Position numbers and translations under genes: made by a program | Shown: positions 1 through 11,332 of the stretch, piece by piece | Layout: each line of letters opens with the position of its first letter | Numbering within the stretch: position 1 is the first letter of the stretch | NCBI GenBank assembly: GCA_023627715.1 | Contig: JAMAHW010000038.1 | Coordinates: 248,001-312,000 of the forward strand | Reading direction: 5' to 3' | Length of the DNA: 64,000 bases | From: Periconia sp. R9002 | Taxonomy: Eukaryota; Ascomycota; Dothideomycetes; Pleosporales; Periconiaceae | Notes under the pieces: model-generated | Seen by the model: the letters and a program-made list of their open reading frames with translations, nothing else | Told to the model about the DNA's origin: nothing | Databases searched by the model: none

Positions 1-1688
1 ACTTGAGGTTATCACGCACGCTCGATACTATAGATTTCAGACTGTAGTATGAAGCTCCAGGTAGAGAATTTTAAGTACATCTGATCATGCTTTGATCTAG
101 CAAACACCAATTGATTTTCATCAAGTCTCAATCTTTACATAATTGTGATGGGTCATGTCACATGATGCATTGCCATAACACCCATCATGCATAGGTACAT
201 GTAATGTTAGGTCGAGCACGTATTTGTTGAACCAAGCTCTTTTTCTCTCGAGCCTCTAAGCGAAGACATTTGCCATTATAGGTTTAATACTAGTTCTCTT
301 ATTAAAAGACTGAATTTGAACGCTTTAAAGCATTCGCCTTGGAACTCACGTGTGTTTACCCCAAAACAATCTAGCACAAGGGCTAATGCGCTCTGCATCT
401 CTTCCCGCGTCTTGTCCCTCATCAACCGGGACTTCACTTTTCCTCAATGTCACATCACTGCCTTGGCTTCTCCAGATCGCTTACAAGCTTGTGTGCATGA
501 TTCTCTCATTTGTACGACCGTGTTCTGGTTCCTGGAATTCATTGATCGGATCCATTTTCCGGCAAAGTCGAGAATGCGCTGAAGATGGGGCATTGACGCA
601 AGTCTTCTCTAGGTATTCAAATAGAGTAGATGCATACTACTCGGCATTTTACCCAGGCCTAGTCCTTTCTTCCACACGCAATGCGATAAACTTTTTTCCA
701 GGCTTCTACACATATTTAACATCCGTGTATATCGATCGATCGTTATGCCGGCTGTACTACCTTGAATTATATACATATGCACGGCAAGGGGAGTGAACGA
801 GTATTGCGAATCTACCGCGGAGTCAATCTAGTCCAAGCCTTTCCCATTTCCACCTATCAGATGGCTGCTTGTTTCTCTTTTCTCTCTTCTTCCTTTTTTC
901 TTGCGATGGCAGATTGGAAGGGATGAAGATGTTGCACTGCAGACCATGGTGAGACGAAAGTGGTATTGTTCTCCCCCGCCGATTGTCCTATCAACATCAA
1001 TCTGGCCCGCTTTCTCTCTGCATGCCCCATACTGCAAGCGACACTGCAGGTAGTGGCAATTATTGGCTATGCCAGATCCCTGCAATAACGATTTCGAGGT
1101 AGCGAAGTACCGCGGATGCTCCAAGCGAAGAGGCCTCGCAATATGCAACTTGCCCAAAGTCGACTCTCGCAAGGAGGAGAGCCCAAGCATTCTCCTTACA
1201 AGAGCGAAAAACAAATTTCTTCACGCAAAAAAATTGTTCCACGTTGATGGATCGTGACAGTGAAGTCGGCTGTAAACTCTTAAGGGCGAGCGACTGTGTA
1301 TCGGTTGGCTGTGGCCACGTCACGCAAAAGCGGCCGTTCCGGATACAATTAATGAATATTCGGATGCTCCTGATGCACTCAGGGCGGAGGGAAACCTTGA
1401 TACAGAAGACCACTATACCGTTCAGTATATGAGTAATGCGTCACCAGACCAAAGTAAATTCAAGTCTTTCCACTGGCGAGCTGGGGTGATCAGCAGCCGC
1501 CGTTTAATAATTCGACATCCCTGATATTGCGGGGTGGGGGACCAGACACGGACAGCCGGGCAGAGTGGGCCGGGGTGGGATAGCCACACCAACTAGATTG
1601 CAGCCAGCTATTATATGAGAATGGGTGCCCACAATCGTCGCGCGGTGTGGGTTTTGCGCTTCTCGCTGAAGAACACCTCGCCGTCGCA
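1..1688. other. Gene-free left flank
   Basis: No open frame here has a recognisable domain, a plausible exon chain or good codon structure. The short frames on both strands look random. The last part, roughly 1450-1688, is the upstream region of the rhodopsin-like gene and contains G-rich stretches. Nothing else is seen. Confidence 0.5.
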
Positions 1689-3281
1689 ATGGCACCCAGG
1701 TATCCGCTACAAGAAACATGCCTGGCTGTGATTTACTTCACGCCGGCTCTGGCCACCGTATTCGTCGCTCTGAGAATCTACACAAGACGGAAGCTGAACC
1801 TTCGGCTTGGTTGGGGTCAGTGCGAAGTCGATGAGCTTACCTTGTAGACTGGGAGCTAACAGGCGCATACAGATGACTGGTTAATCATATTCCCAACTTT
1901 GCTTTCAATAGCTCTCATCGGTCCCTCCTACAAACGTCAGTAATAATCCATTCAATTCCAAGGTTGCTTTTCTAACATTGGCGTAGATGTGAAAATGTGG
2001 CATGTCGGCATACATATCGTCGATGTTCCCCCGAACGAGATCGAGCCTGACTATGATGCATACTACTCGGTATGTTCTTGACCTTACTCATATCAAATGG
2101 CATTGACTGACCAAGCGCAGGTTGTGATGGCATTCAATCTGCTCAACATACCTATATTACCGCTCGTGAAAGCCTCTATCATCCTGCTTCTCCTACGCGC
2201 CGGCTCTGTCATCGAATGGTTGAAAAAGGTGCTCTACGGCATCCTCTTTCTTACCATCGGCAGTACCTTCATTCCATGGTGCATCTACATCTTCATCTGC
2301 CCGCCACAGACGGGGAACACATGGAAGCCACGAACTTTCGGAAACCTCAAATGTCTGGATCGCCACCGTATGGGAGAAATGATGATCTGGGTCACCTGCG
2401 CCAACCTCCTTACCGATCTCCTCATTTTCCCCATCCCCTTCATCATCGTCCGCAGAATGATGAGCGCGCGAATCCGATCACGACTGGTCGTGCTTGCCGT
2501 GTTCACCTCGAGTTTAACGTAAGTTTAACCTTCTGCGGTGCCGCAAATTGTAATCCCTTTCTAACGATATCTTGACAGGGTCACTGCCATCGGTGGCGCA
2601 AAAATCTACCTGACCTACCGCGACCGTCTATACACCGAGTTCAAGCCGGACTGGACCTACCCCATCGACTACTGCATCAACCACATCGAGAACAACGTCG
2701 CCATCATCGTCGCCAACATCCCGATTCTGCGCGGGCTGGTGACGCGGTGGGTGTTCAACTTCAAAACCAAAGCGACGCCGATGGAGCGTGAGTTTCGGAG
2801 TGAATGGCAATGGAGCAGCTCCGATTCCTCTACCCTCTCTCGCGTGGCACGCCGAAGCCGGCTCATTCAGAAGATCATGCCTTGCATCGACGACGACTTC
2901 TCCTCCTCCCTCGCCCGATCCCAGGACATCCGCGACCCCACCCTCCCCCCGCGCATCGTCCCCGCCGACTTCCGAAAGAAAAACCTCTCCTTCAAACCAA
3001 AGTCTCACAAGCAGTCGCGGCGGAACAGCATGGACACGTACGAGGAGGCCGACTGTTGCGAGAAGGGCGACGTGCTAGAGACGGTGCGCAGCATTGGGAG
3101 TTTGGGGAGCGCGCCGACGTTGGTGGATAGTCGCAAGGACTATGAGTGGCGGCTGAGCGGTGCCAGTCTCATGTCGAGCCCGAGGCGGTTTTCGAGCCCG
3201 CCCGTGAGCCCCATTACCATGATGAGCCCGTGTGTTTTGAGAGAGGTGGAGGATGAGGACGAGATTCTGAGATACCCCTGA
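1689..3281 (+). CDS. Fungal rhodopsin-domain integral membrane protein (Pth11-like, no CFEM)
   Basis: Five exons give a 457-residue protein: 1689-1815, 1873-1935, 1987-2069, 2121-2518 and 2579-3281. All four introns (51-60 bp) are GT-AG and the frame is kept throughout. The N-terminal part is a multi-pass membrane domain of the fungal rhodopsin-like family. A TM helix beginning around TCLAVIYFTPALATVF is followed by the family-typical DDW motif created across the first splice site. Later come NLLNIPILPLVKASI, a long TM helix, and a loop containing CLDRH before WVTCANLLTDLLIFPIP. After residue about 275 the tail is cytoplasmic, Ser/Pro-rich and probably disordered. There is no signal peptide and no N-terminal CFEM cysteine domain. 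Family members include putative G-protein-coupled receptors such as Pth11, but most have no known ligand, so receptor function is inference. The start is the first ATG in frame with the TM domain. Confidence 0.85.
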
Positions 3282-6200
3282 TTTGATTGATTTCAACGCC
3301 TTTTTCCTTTGTTCGTGATCCGTCTGCATTAGCATAGCATAGCATAGCATTTACGGCATTTGACATGTCTACTACTCCAAAATACCAATATCTATCTAAA
3401 TCATCACAAGCCTCGGTTGCTAAGCTCACACTTACTACCTCGTGTTCCACCTCTCACATCTTCAACCCACTCATCAACGTACATTTGGACCTCACAATCA
3501 CCACAATCTCCAATCCATCCTTCACCACATCAAAAAGAAAAACCTTCCTCTTACAAAAAAAATCTATTCATGCACCAAACCGTACCTACCTCACCCACCA
3601 TTAAGAAAAAGCGCACATATCACACACACACTGCACATACCTACCTTGACCTACCCCACTTCCCTCCCACACCCAAGCTTGATCCTCCCACACGGCAAGC
3701 AAATTGACACAGACCCCTTTCTGGCTGGGTCCTCGGGCCGCCTGCCCATCTTCCGTTCCTCCTCCCCCCTCCACACACCCACCGTATGCGCTTCCCCCCC
3801 GCATAATTTCTGCGCGACCTTGTGATAGGAATCTGGGGTAGCTGACTGCTGTATGTATGTACCGTGTCTGCATGTTGGTGGTGGTGATCTACTTTTCTGC
3901 TTTCCTTCGGAGGATAGTTACTGGAGTCTGTAATTGGAAGAGAAGCTGGTTTGCATGGTGGGTATCCGGATTGAGGCCATCCACATTGTTTTTCTTTGCC
4001 GCTTCAGTACAGTAGATGGCGTGGAAAAGCTGTGGAAGCAAGCGTGCTCTTCGAAAAGGAAGAAAAGGAGATCAGGGATAATCTAGAATGTGTACCAGAG
4101 AGTTCCACACGTTCTCATACTAGGTGCTTTGCTATACGTGTGTACTTACGCTTGCGAAGTGATTAAAGCCTGGAACATCACTCGGTGGCTCTCGCCACAC
4201 AGTTCAAGCAGGCCTATCAACAGTCACTGTCGCCAGCCACAAAGATAAAGGCAGTCGACCCACCACCACCACCAACCCCAACAAGTCGTACTGAAGAAAA
4301 AAAAAGGCGAGGGAACGAGGAGCTATGACTCTACCCATCGTACATCTCCCCTAGAACATCCAGTCAGCGAAGGCCACGGTACCGTATCCAAAAGCCAATA
4401 AGAAAAGGTGGACCTCTCCCCCGCGATCCTTCGCACAGGCAAAGAAAAAAAGAGCAAGCCGAAAAAAATCCTCCGGCAAACACAAAGACGGCGTTGTGAT
4501 CCAAGCGTCCGTCCTCAAGGGAATAAAAACCAGATTCCAGGCTTTCGTCTCAAACCTCTCTCCACGCAGCCAGCCGAGTGGGGAGCGGAGGGAGCCGGAG
4601 GGAAAGTGAGAAATTAAGGGGTCTGTGCATCAATGAGTTGCAGATTGCAGGTTGCATGCCGGCATATGTACAGTATGCATGTAAGCATGGAGCAAGTACG
4701 CTGTGGTTTGTTGCGTGCGATTAACTTTTGTTATGTGTCTGGTGTGGAGAGCGAGAGCGGGGGGCTTCCTTTCGTTCTTCCTTCCTTTCTCGATTGCAAG
4801 GGGACTGGCTGTTGCTTGAAGCCTTCAACGACGCACTCCGCTCTTTCGTGCCTGCGCATATTGAGTGTTGACCGATTGCACGGCAGGTTGCATGCTGCAG
4901 TGGATAGGGGAGGAACAACTAGTACGGTCTATCTAATAAGGTGACGGCGGTTAGGAACGGGGCGCGTTAAGTCCCCTTGTCGATGTATAGGTAAGTAAAG
5001 TGATGGTGGAAGTGAAAAGTGGACCGATATAGTATGCATGTACGTCACAGCGGGAAAATTTGGGTACCGAGGATCCTCTGAAAGATGAGGGGTGAGGTTG
5101 TCATATGAGGATGATGAGCTGTGCCTGCTTTACTGGAACAGTGAGTCGATGGTGTGGGCGAGGGATGAATGGGATTTCGTGAAGTTCGTTTTTGCAGTAC
5201 GTGCTAGGCTCAGGCTAGTAACGTCTTGTCGGCAGCTAGTCGTGCACGTGCCATGCTCATCCCCAACCTCGCTCCTCTCTCTCCACATCCATCCTCGAAC
5301 CCACCACCCGGTATTTTCGCAGCCACTCGATTCCATGACAAAAAGAGAGATACCGGCATCAATGATTCGCGCACCTTTCAACGACAGGTTTTCTCAATAC
5401 CGACATCTGCAGCCGTTCGTTTGTCAAATGGGGCCATGAGAGGGTATACCACCCCCCTTGTCATTTTACCCCGCGGTTCAAGGTTGACGGGTGAATATGG
5501 ATAAAATGCAGAACAAGATATAGTGCGTGACGTGCCTGTTGCCCATGGACATGACCAAGACTTTTGGACTAGATTCACCTTGCCTGCCTTGGTCGAGATG
5601 TGTATTGTACCTTCCGCTTGTTGCTGTCGCGCGCGCGCGAGACAGACGGCGACAAAAGCAAGATCCTCCTCAGGGTCCCCCTGCTCCCCCTGCTAGGAAA
5701 AATACCTAGCTAGTTTTTCCTTTACATTTAACCAGAGTTTTTGAGCTTTCGGTGAGACCCTGCTCTTAACACATTGTGAGCTATACGTTATCCAATATTT
5801 TGTGTTGCTATGTTTCATTCTTCCTATGGGAAGGGGAAAGCAAGCCGGAATAAAGTTTCGGCTTGTTGCGAGCGGTAAGACATGATAGGTGGATAGGTTG
5901 GAAAAAGATAGGAAGACTGCTTCCTAGAATCGTAGGTTTTTGCGTGTCAGGAGAGAAGAACGAGGGAGGCGTGGCCAGTCCCTTCTGTCTACCCCAGGAT
6001 TTCCGAAGCGAGCGGGGGATTGTAGGATCTCCTTTGCTTGTGTGGAGGAGAAATTCCTCGGTCCTTATGCGCACTCGGACGTGCCGCTGCCAAGAAAGAC
6101 GCCAGTGTTTTTGCTTGCACATGCAACGTTCGTATGAAGCGGCCAGAAAGAAAATCACGAAGATCAAGGTAGGAATGCCGTCAGTCATCACACTGTGCAC

Positions 6201-7124
6201 GCATAGTATCTGCATAGGGAATTAAAGTCGAGAGAAATGGTTCTCATCTGTTGAGATTCCAAGCGTGCTGCAGCAGCACCTCTGTAGTGTTACTACCTCA
6301 ATATCGCCTCTGCTCTGCTTCACATAAAGCCACTTTGTCCCACGCCCTTCATCCCAAATGAAAAACCTTCCCCTTTCCAGCTCTCTCCGTTCATTTGCCA
6401 GAAAAGACACCTCGAAACGACAGTGAAGCACAAGGCTTGCTGGAAAAGATTAAAGAGATGATGCGCGCGCGGTGTCCCCGACCGAGACCGGAAGGAAAGT
6501 GGAGCACTCGCGCGGCATTGGGACGGCGGACGGCGATGATGCTCCAAATGCAGGTAAGAAAGAACCAGGAAAGGTGTAAACGAGATTTGCATCCTGTCTG
6601 GAAGACGGGTGCACACGCGGCAACGCCAATTGAACGCCCTTGGACAGACCACAGACAAAAAGGACCACTGGACTGCCGTAACAAGAACGCAATGAAATGA
6701 AGAACATTAAAAATCGTTAACGTACATGCTCGGGAATCCTTTTTTGATGAAGATTTGTTACAGAAACGGAAAAAGGTTGGGAAAGGGTATGGAGTCATTC
6801 GAGGCAACCCAGGAACTGATCTTTGCCCGGTAGGTGTAGACGGCGCCATGGAGTGTGGTTGCGTTCATAAAGGGATGGTGGCTATACGGAGTGGGCTGCC
6901 GGTCTGGTTTCAATGCCAATAGGTGTGTGATATCGGTAGGGTATCCATGCATAAAGAGGCGAGAAGGCGGGAGGGGTCGGCTATCACCTGACGCAGGTGC
7001 TACACGAAACAGGACCTGCGAGTGTGTGTGTTCGGCCGCTTGTGTGGAGCAATGGGAAATTGGGAGGCGTTTGAATCGTGAATGGCTAATGCGCAACGTA
7101 AAGTATGTAGCAATGCCGTTGTCA
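3282..7124. other. Long gene-free interval
   Basis: This 3.8-kb stretch contains only short overlapping random frames on both strands and no conserved domain. 3330-3352 is a small tandem of the pentamer AGCAT. 3360-3840 is A/C/T-rich and purine-poor on the plus strand. 5200-7100 has near-equal base use and no codon periodicity that I can see. It could hold long 3' untranslated sequence of the rhodopsin-like gene or a non-coding RNA, but nothing in the sequence proves it. Confidence 0.45.
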
Positions 7125-8046
7125 CTATACCAAGAACAGGCACGTCATGACAACGCCGAGGGTTGCGAGCAAGATCGAGGGCGAAAACACAGGCGCTGGT
7201 GATGGCACTAAGCCCTTCAATTCAGCCTCGTCGTTGCGGGTGCATTTCGTCTTGCTGGTGAGTTCGGTGGGACAAGGAACGCGCTTGAAGTTGACACTGT
7301 GCAACGTTAGACGGCATACTCGCTTACAGAACAAAGGCGGAATGAGAACGTACGATGGATATTGTTGGTCCTTATACCACTCAAATCTCCACTTGCAAGC
7401 TGATTTGAGGCTGTCTGGAAGGTTGTCACAATCGCCTTCGCTGCTAATCCCCGAGTTCTCGCGACCAAACACTTTTTGGTCTACGCCGTACTGTTTCGCG
7501 CACGCATCATGCGAAGTCGTGTTACCTCCCGGTATCTGCGAAAGTGTGAGCAATGCAATACCAAACTTGTGTAAATGGGCCACATACTGCTATAGAAAAT
7601 CGATTGTTTGTAGTGACGTCGTATGCCGTGTTTGAAGCCTGAATGATCATGGTTTTCCCTTTCAGTGGATCACTGGTGAAGTCCAGCTGGTAGCATGCAC
7701 AACACCAAGCATCTTCAACCTTGCCAGCCGTGAGTTCAGGCTTGATAAAGACGCCTGCAAATCCGTAGGAAAACGTGTCGTTGACCGACCATGGCTGCTG
7801 GTTGGAGCATTGGTAGGCAGTTCCGCCGTTGCAGCCAGTGCCGGCGTCGATGTCGATAGGCTTGTCGTCGATACCGCAGGACTGCACCGGCTGTGAGAAG
7901 GCAGCTTTTGCTTTCCAGGCGCACGATGGTTTGCAGCAATCCCAGAATCTTGTAGTCACCGCTTCTCCCGAGATATTCAAGCTGGCACCGCTAACCAGAA
8001 CAGCGACCAGGCCCAAAAAACAAAAGACTGAAAAGTGAACCTTCAT
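7125..8046 (-). CDS. Secreted GH45 endoglucanase homologue, probable GPI anchor
   Basis: Three exons on the minus strand (8046-7588, 7535-7354, 7296-7125) encode 270 residues. The introns begin GTATGT and GTACGT and end CAG. Residues 1-20 form a signal peptide, so I chose the ATG at 8046 rather than an in-frame ATG 57 bases upstream. The mature part starts with the GH45 signature TTRFWDCCKPSCAW, which holds the catalytic Asp (D36), and is Cys-rich with the family spacing (AWCCACYQLDF, WRFEWYKD, VPCP). Where Humicola-type Cel45 enzymes have the second catalytic Asp (FDL.IPGG), this protein reads FSIAIPGG: S151 replaces Asp, created exactly at the first splice junction. The C-terminus ends in a hydrophobic stretch after a Pro/Ser spacer, as in GPI-attachment signals. 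It belongs to cellulose or beta-glucan metabolism at the cell surface, but hydrolytic activity is uncertain because of the Ser. Confidence 0.9.
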
Positions 8047-8140
8047 TGCCACGATCGTTTTTGTTCGTGAGAAGGAAAGTCTGTTGCAAGATCTAGAGGC
8101 CAACGCTGAAGAGAGTATTCTATAGCATGAACGGCGCTAG

Positions 8141-8150
8141 GTTATATAAG
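8141..8150 (-). promoter_or_regulatory. TATA box upstream of the GH45 gene
   Basis: Read on the minus strand, this is CTTATATAAC, about 95 bases upstream of the GH45 start codon, a normal distance for a fungal TATA element. Just upstream (8151-8156) the minus strand has GCGGAG, which matches the CreA consensus SYGGRG. A CreA role is inference from one match. Confidence 0.5.
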
Positions 8151-8156
8151 CTCCGC

Positions 8157-10137
8157 CTACATGGGTGTATTGATTCCAGGCCGAGATGCTACTCACCTGC
8201 GCATCGCCACACGCCAGGGATCGACCAATGTAGTCCGAGGCCTACCGTCGAATTAAGTTACCAGTAAAATCGGTTTCTCCGCAAATCCTTTGGGTACTGT
8301 AGTCGTGACCCCTGCTATTCGGTAGTCCGGAAAGGTACAAACTGGTACAGCTACTGCGAGCATTTGTGGACTTTTCACCCGTCATCCTATCACACCTCCC
8401 TTTGAATCCTCTTCTTCTTGAGCACCTGCCTTTCAAGACCGAGAAAAACAATGAACGTGAACGTTTCCCAACCGCCATCAAGGATAATCTCGGCTATTTT
8501 GCATTCGCTAAGGCAGCTAGCAAGCCTCTTGAACCTTCCTTTGGACCTGCAATCTTTCGACCGATATTTCCTGATGTAACACGACATTGTGGAGAGCGTC
8601 GGCACGTGGGCTTCTCCAGTGCGTATGAGACGTTGTCCCTGCCAGGGCCCCGATCTCGTCGCTTTCGCACATTACCCTGGCATTTCCCCGCATTGCTTGA
8701 AAAAAACATTCCGCGTGAGACCCCAAGAGGACCACCAATAGGCAAATCGTGCATGAAAAAGAAGGCGGACGGTGAGACATACAGCCACTAATCTCTTTAT
8801 TCCGTTGGTAGTGCTTCGCAAAAGACGGTGTAACTCGGCTTAGCGCTTGAAAACAGCAAAAGAGGAGTAGGTATGTATTCTTTAACCGCGTGGTAGGAAA
8901 GTCGTGAACTCGAACCCTTGTTGGTGCCTAGGAACTGTCCAAATGCATTGACGACTGCATGTGCGAACGCACCATATCACTTGATTCAAAGGCCACGAAT
9001 GGTCGGTTTTATGGTTCGATACATGGGGCACGGAAAAACTGGATTCTTTGTGCGGTAAATTCGGCGAGGTTCTCTTTTCAAAGGCTCAATACGACATGAG
9101 GGCATGTTGTTGTTAGCAATCGAAATCACCCATGAAGGTGAGCTGTCAAGGACGAGCCGCTGCTATACATATGGGGCTATAGATCATCGTGTGCTAATCA
9201 CAAGCGACATGGAGTTCCACGTGCAACAGTATTGGTATTCAGTATGTTGTTCAGCAAAGTAGCAGTCAAGACATCTTATATTTAGGATAGAAGTAGTGCG
9301 GCTGAATGACTATGTGAAGTTCCATGTACAAGTATGTACTTGTAGTATGCAAGCCGCCTATGTCACCAGCTTGGCTCTGCACCAACAATCTACAAACAGC
9401 GACAATCCATCCAACAGACAAGATATTTACGCAAAGAGGAAAAAGCCACAATTAAGAAAGCCGACGATCGACCTATCTCAGCGGTAGATCCTGCGCTGTA
9501 AAGCACTAGTCGCTGCCTTAGATCTGCGCGACCGTAAGCCCGCCGTTGTCAAGACCATTTGCTGTTCGTCAGTGATCTCCGCTACGCAATTTAAGCAAAC
9601 AATCTGGGGTATGATTAAGTGAATACGAAGCTTACAGGGGGAGCCAAGCACCGCCGCAATCCATCGGGTATTTAGGATCGGTATTGGCGAGACGTCAAAT
9701 GTGGCACGGTTTGGGTTATTGCTGCATGTAATTTCAGTCATGAGCAAATTCTCCTCTCGGGTCTCGGATGTCGAGATGAGGCATTTGACGTAAATGGAGT
9801 GCGTAAGGGTAACGTTTTTTTGGCTGCTTTATAAATAGATGCCGTACGTTTATTGCTTCATGTGCCGATCGCATTCGTTGGTCTACGTCATCTACAAGCT
9901 GGTTGGTTTTCAGAATAGACGTGGAACCCGGAGCTGTGGAAAGAATCAATCGCGACATAATCTATCGCCAGACTTCGGAGATAATAAGCCTTGGCTAGAA
10001 TTTGTTCGAGTGTTGTGTGTGTTGAAACTTGCCGTCAGTCGGTAAATCAGACACTTGCAGCGGCGAGGGCAGGAATCGTTAGGCAGATTCTTGGGTGACA
10101 TTTCGGAATCATCTTTGATTGAACTCGAGTCAAACAT
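8157..10137. other. Gene-free interval between GH45 and GNAT genes
   Basis: The proximal part is the GH45 promoter. The remainder shows no domain-bearing frame on either strand. A minus-strand pair of frames around 9480-9960 could be joined by a very short intron, but it has no recognisable domain and I did not call it. Confidence 0.4.
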
Positions 10138-11332
10138 CTATTTCGGTTCTTCAGGTAGGTCTTTCACCATATGCACGACCCTTATCCCTTCTCCATTCGG
10201 ACACCTGTCTCGGAACCACCAAGATTAGTATACATACATGGGTACACCATTCATAGAACGAGTCAGACTCACCTCACCACATCTTCTTTCCCACTTGGTG
10301 TGTAACCGCATTTTTTGTACAGCCTGTTCATTTGCGTATTAGCAGCTTGCTCACACCTACAATAAGTGAATTGACGGGGAGGAACAGCCATGAAGCTGTC
10401 AAACGACGAGAAAGAAAGCCGGAAAAATTGAACAGCAGAAGAAAATCGAATCAATGAATCTCCTTGACCTTGAAGAAGGGCAAAGTCACGAAAGGAAGAG
10501 GTCACGAAATTTCCACACTCCTTCAACCCACGAGCAACCATCACCCCCCCTCTATCCCCCTCTATCCCCTAATTACAACACTTAAATAATGTCGAAAAAT
10601 TGCCCAGGTATTCCCACTTGGGCAAAATAGGACGTTTTAAATAGCAAAGGAAAACAAATTAAAGATAAGCAAACAAAACAAACACTCACCCAACACCCCC
10701 CAACGTACTCCCCATCTCCAACCTCCCAAACCCCCCCTCCCTCGCCTTCCCCTCACAAAACCGCATCACCATCGTCCCCAACCCTTGCCGCGCCCAATCC
10801 GGATGCGTGAAAATCGCCCGTATGCTCGCGCGCTCCGTGGCCGGGTCGCGCTTGGCGGGGAGGCGGAGGTGCGTGGGCGCCGTGTCGGCACCGTACAGCG
10901 TGCGGCGGAAGGACCAGCCGCCGCAGGCGGCGATGGTGCTTGGGGAGGTGGTGGGCGAGAGGATGAAGTAGGTTTTGTCCTGTTGGGTTGGGTTAGGGGG
11001 GTTCCTTATGGAGGGATTCGAGGGGAGGAGTTGTATAGAGGAAGGTAGATTGGAGATGTGTATTTTTTTGCTTTTTAATTGTTGAGACGTCAACGTACAT
11101 GTATGAGTAAAGTATCAGGACCAAACAGGAACCCAATCGAGCCGTCGAGCTCGGCTTGCGTGTAAAACCCCTTCCCCAACCCCCGCAACGACTCTTCGAT
11201 CATTTTTTGGAGTGCGGGGATGTCTTCCGTGGTTGCTTCTCGGAAGGTGAAGTTTTGGGTTGCTTCTTGGGCTTGGGAGCGGGTTATGGGGGTTGTTGGG
11301 GGTTGCGGCGGGGTTGTTGTTATGGTGGGCAT
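10138..11332 (-). CDS. GNAT-family N-acetyltransferase
   Basis: Four exons on the minus strand (11332-11099, 10979-10690, 10323-10273, 10204-10138) give 213 residues. Exon ends match GTACGT, GTGAGT and GTGAGT donors, and the frame is kept at each junction. A Pro/Thr-rich leader precedes FREATTEDIPALQKMIEESL, the usual first helix of GNAT enzymes. Beta strands 2-4 include CGGWSFRRTLYG and IRAIFTHPDWARQGLG. The acetyl-CoA pyrophosphate-binding loop is R142-Q-G-L-G146 (Q/RxxGxG/A). Exons 3 and 4 supply the end of the fold (LYKKCGYTPSGKEDVV, then a strand rich in Val/His/Met). Substrate is unknown. The third intron (10324-10689, 366 bp) is long for this genome, so a further small exon there cannot be excluded. 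The start codon lies in a low-complexity Pro/Thr tract and is the first available. Confidence 0.75.

Noticed and set aside
3360..3873. Thr/His/Pro-rich open frames
   Set aside because: They follow from the A/C-rich composition and lack any domain.
8900..9050. TTCGA-containing segment considered as a tRNA B box
   Set aside because: No A box, acceptor stem or anticodon arm could be drawn around it.
9478..9958. Two minus-strand frames that could be joined by a 36-bp intron
   Set aside because: The intron would be too short, and the product has no domain or convincing start.
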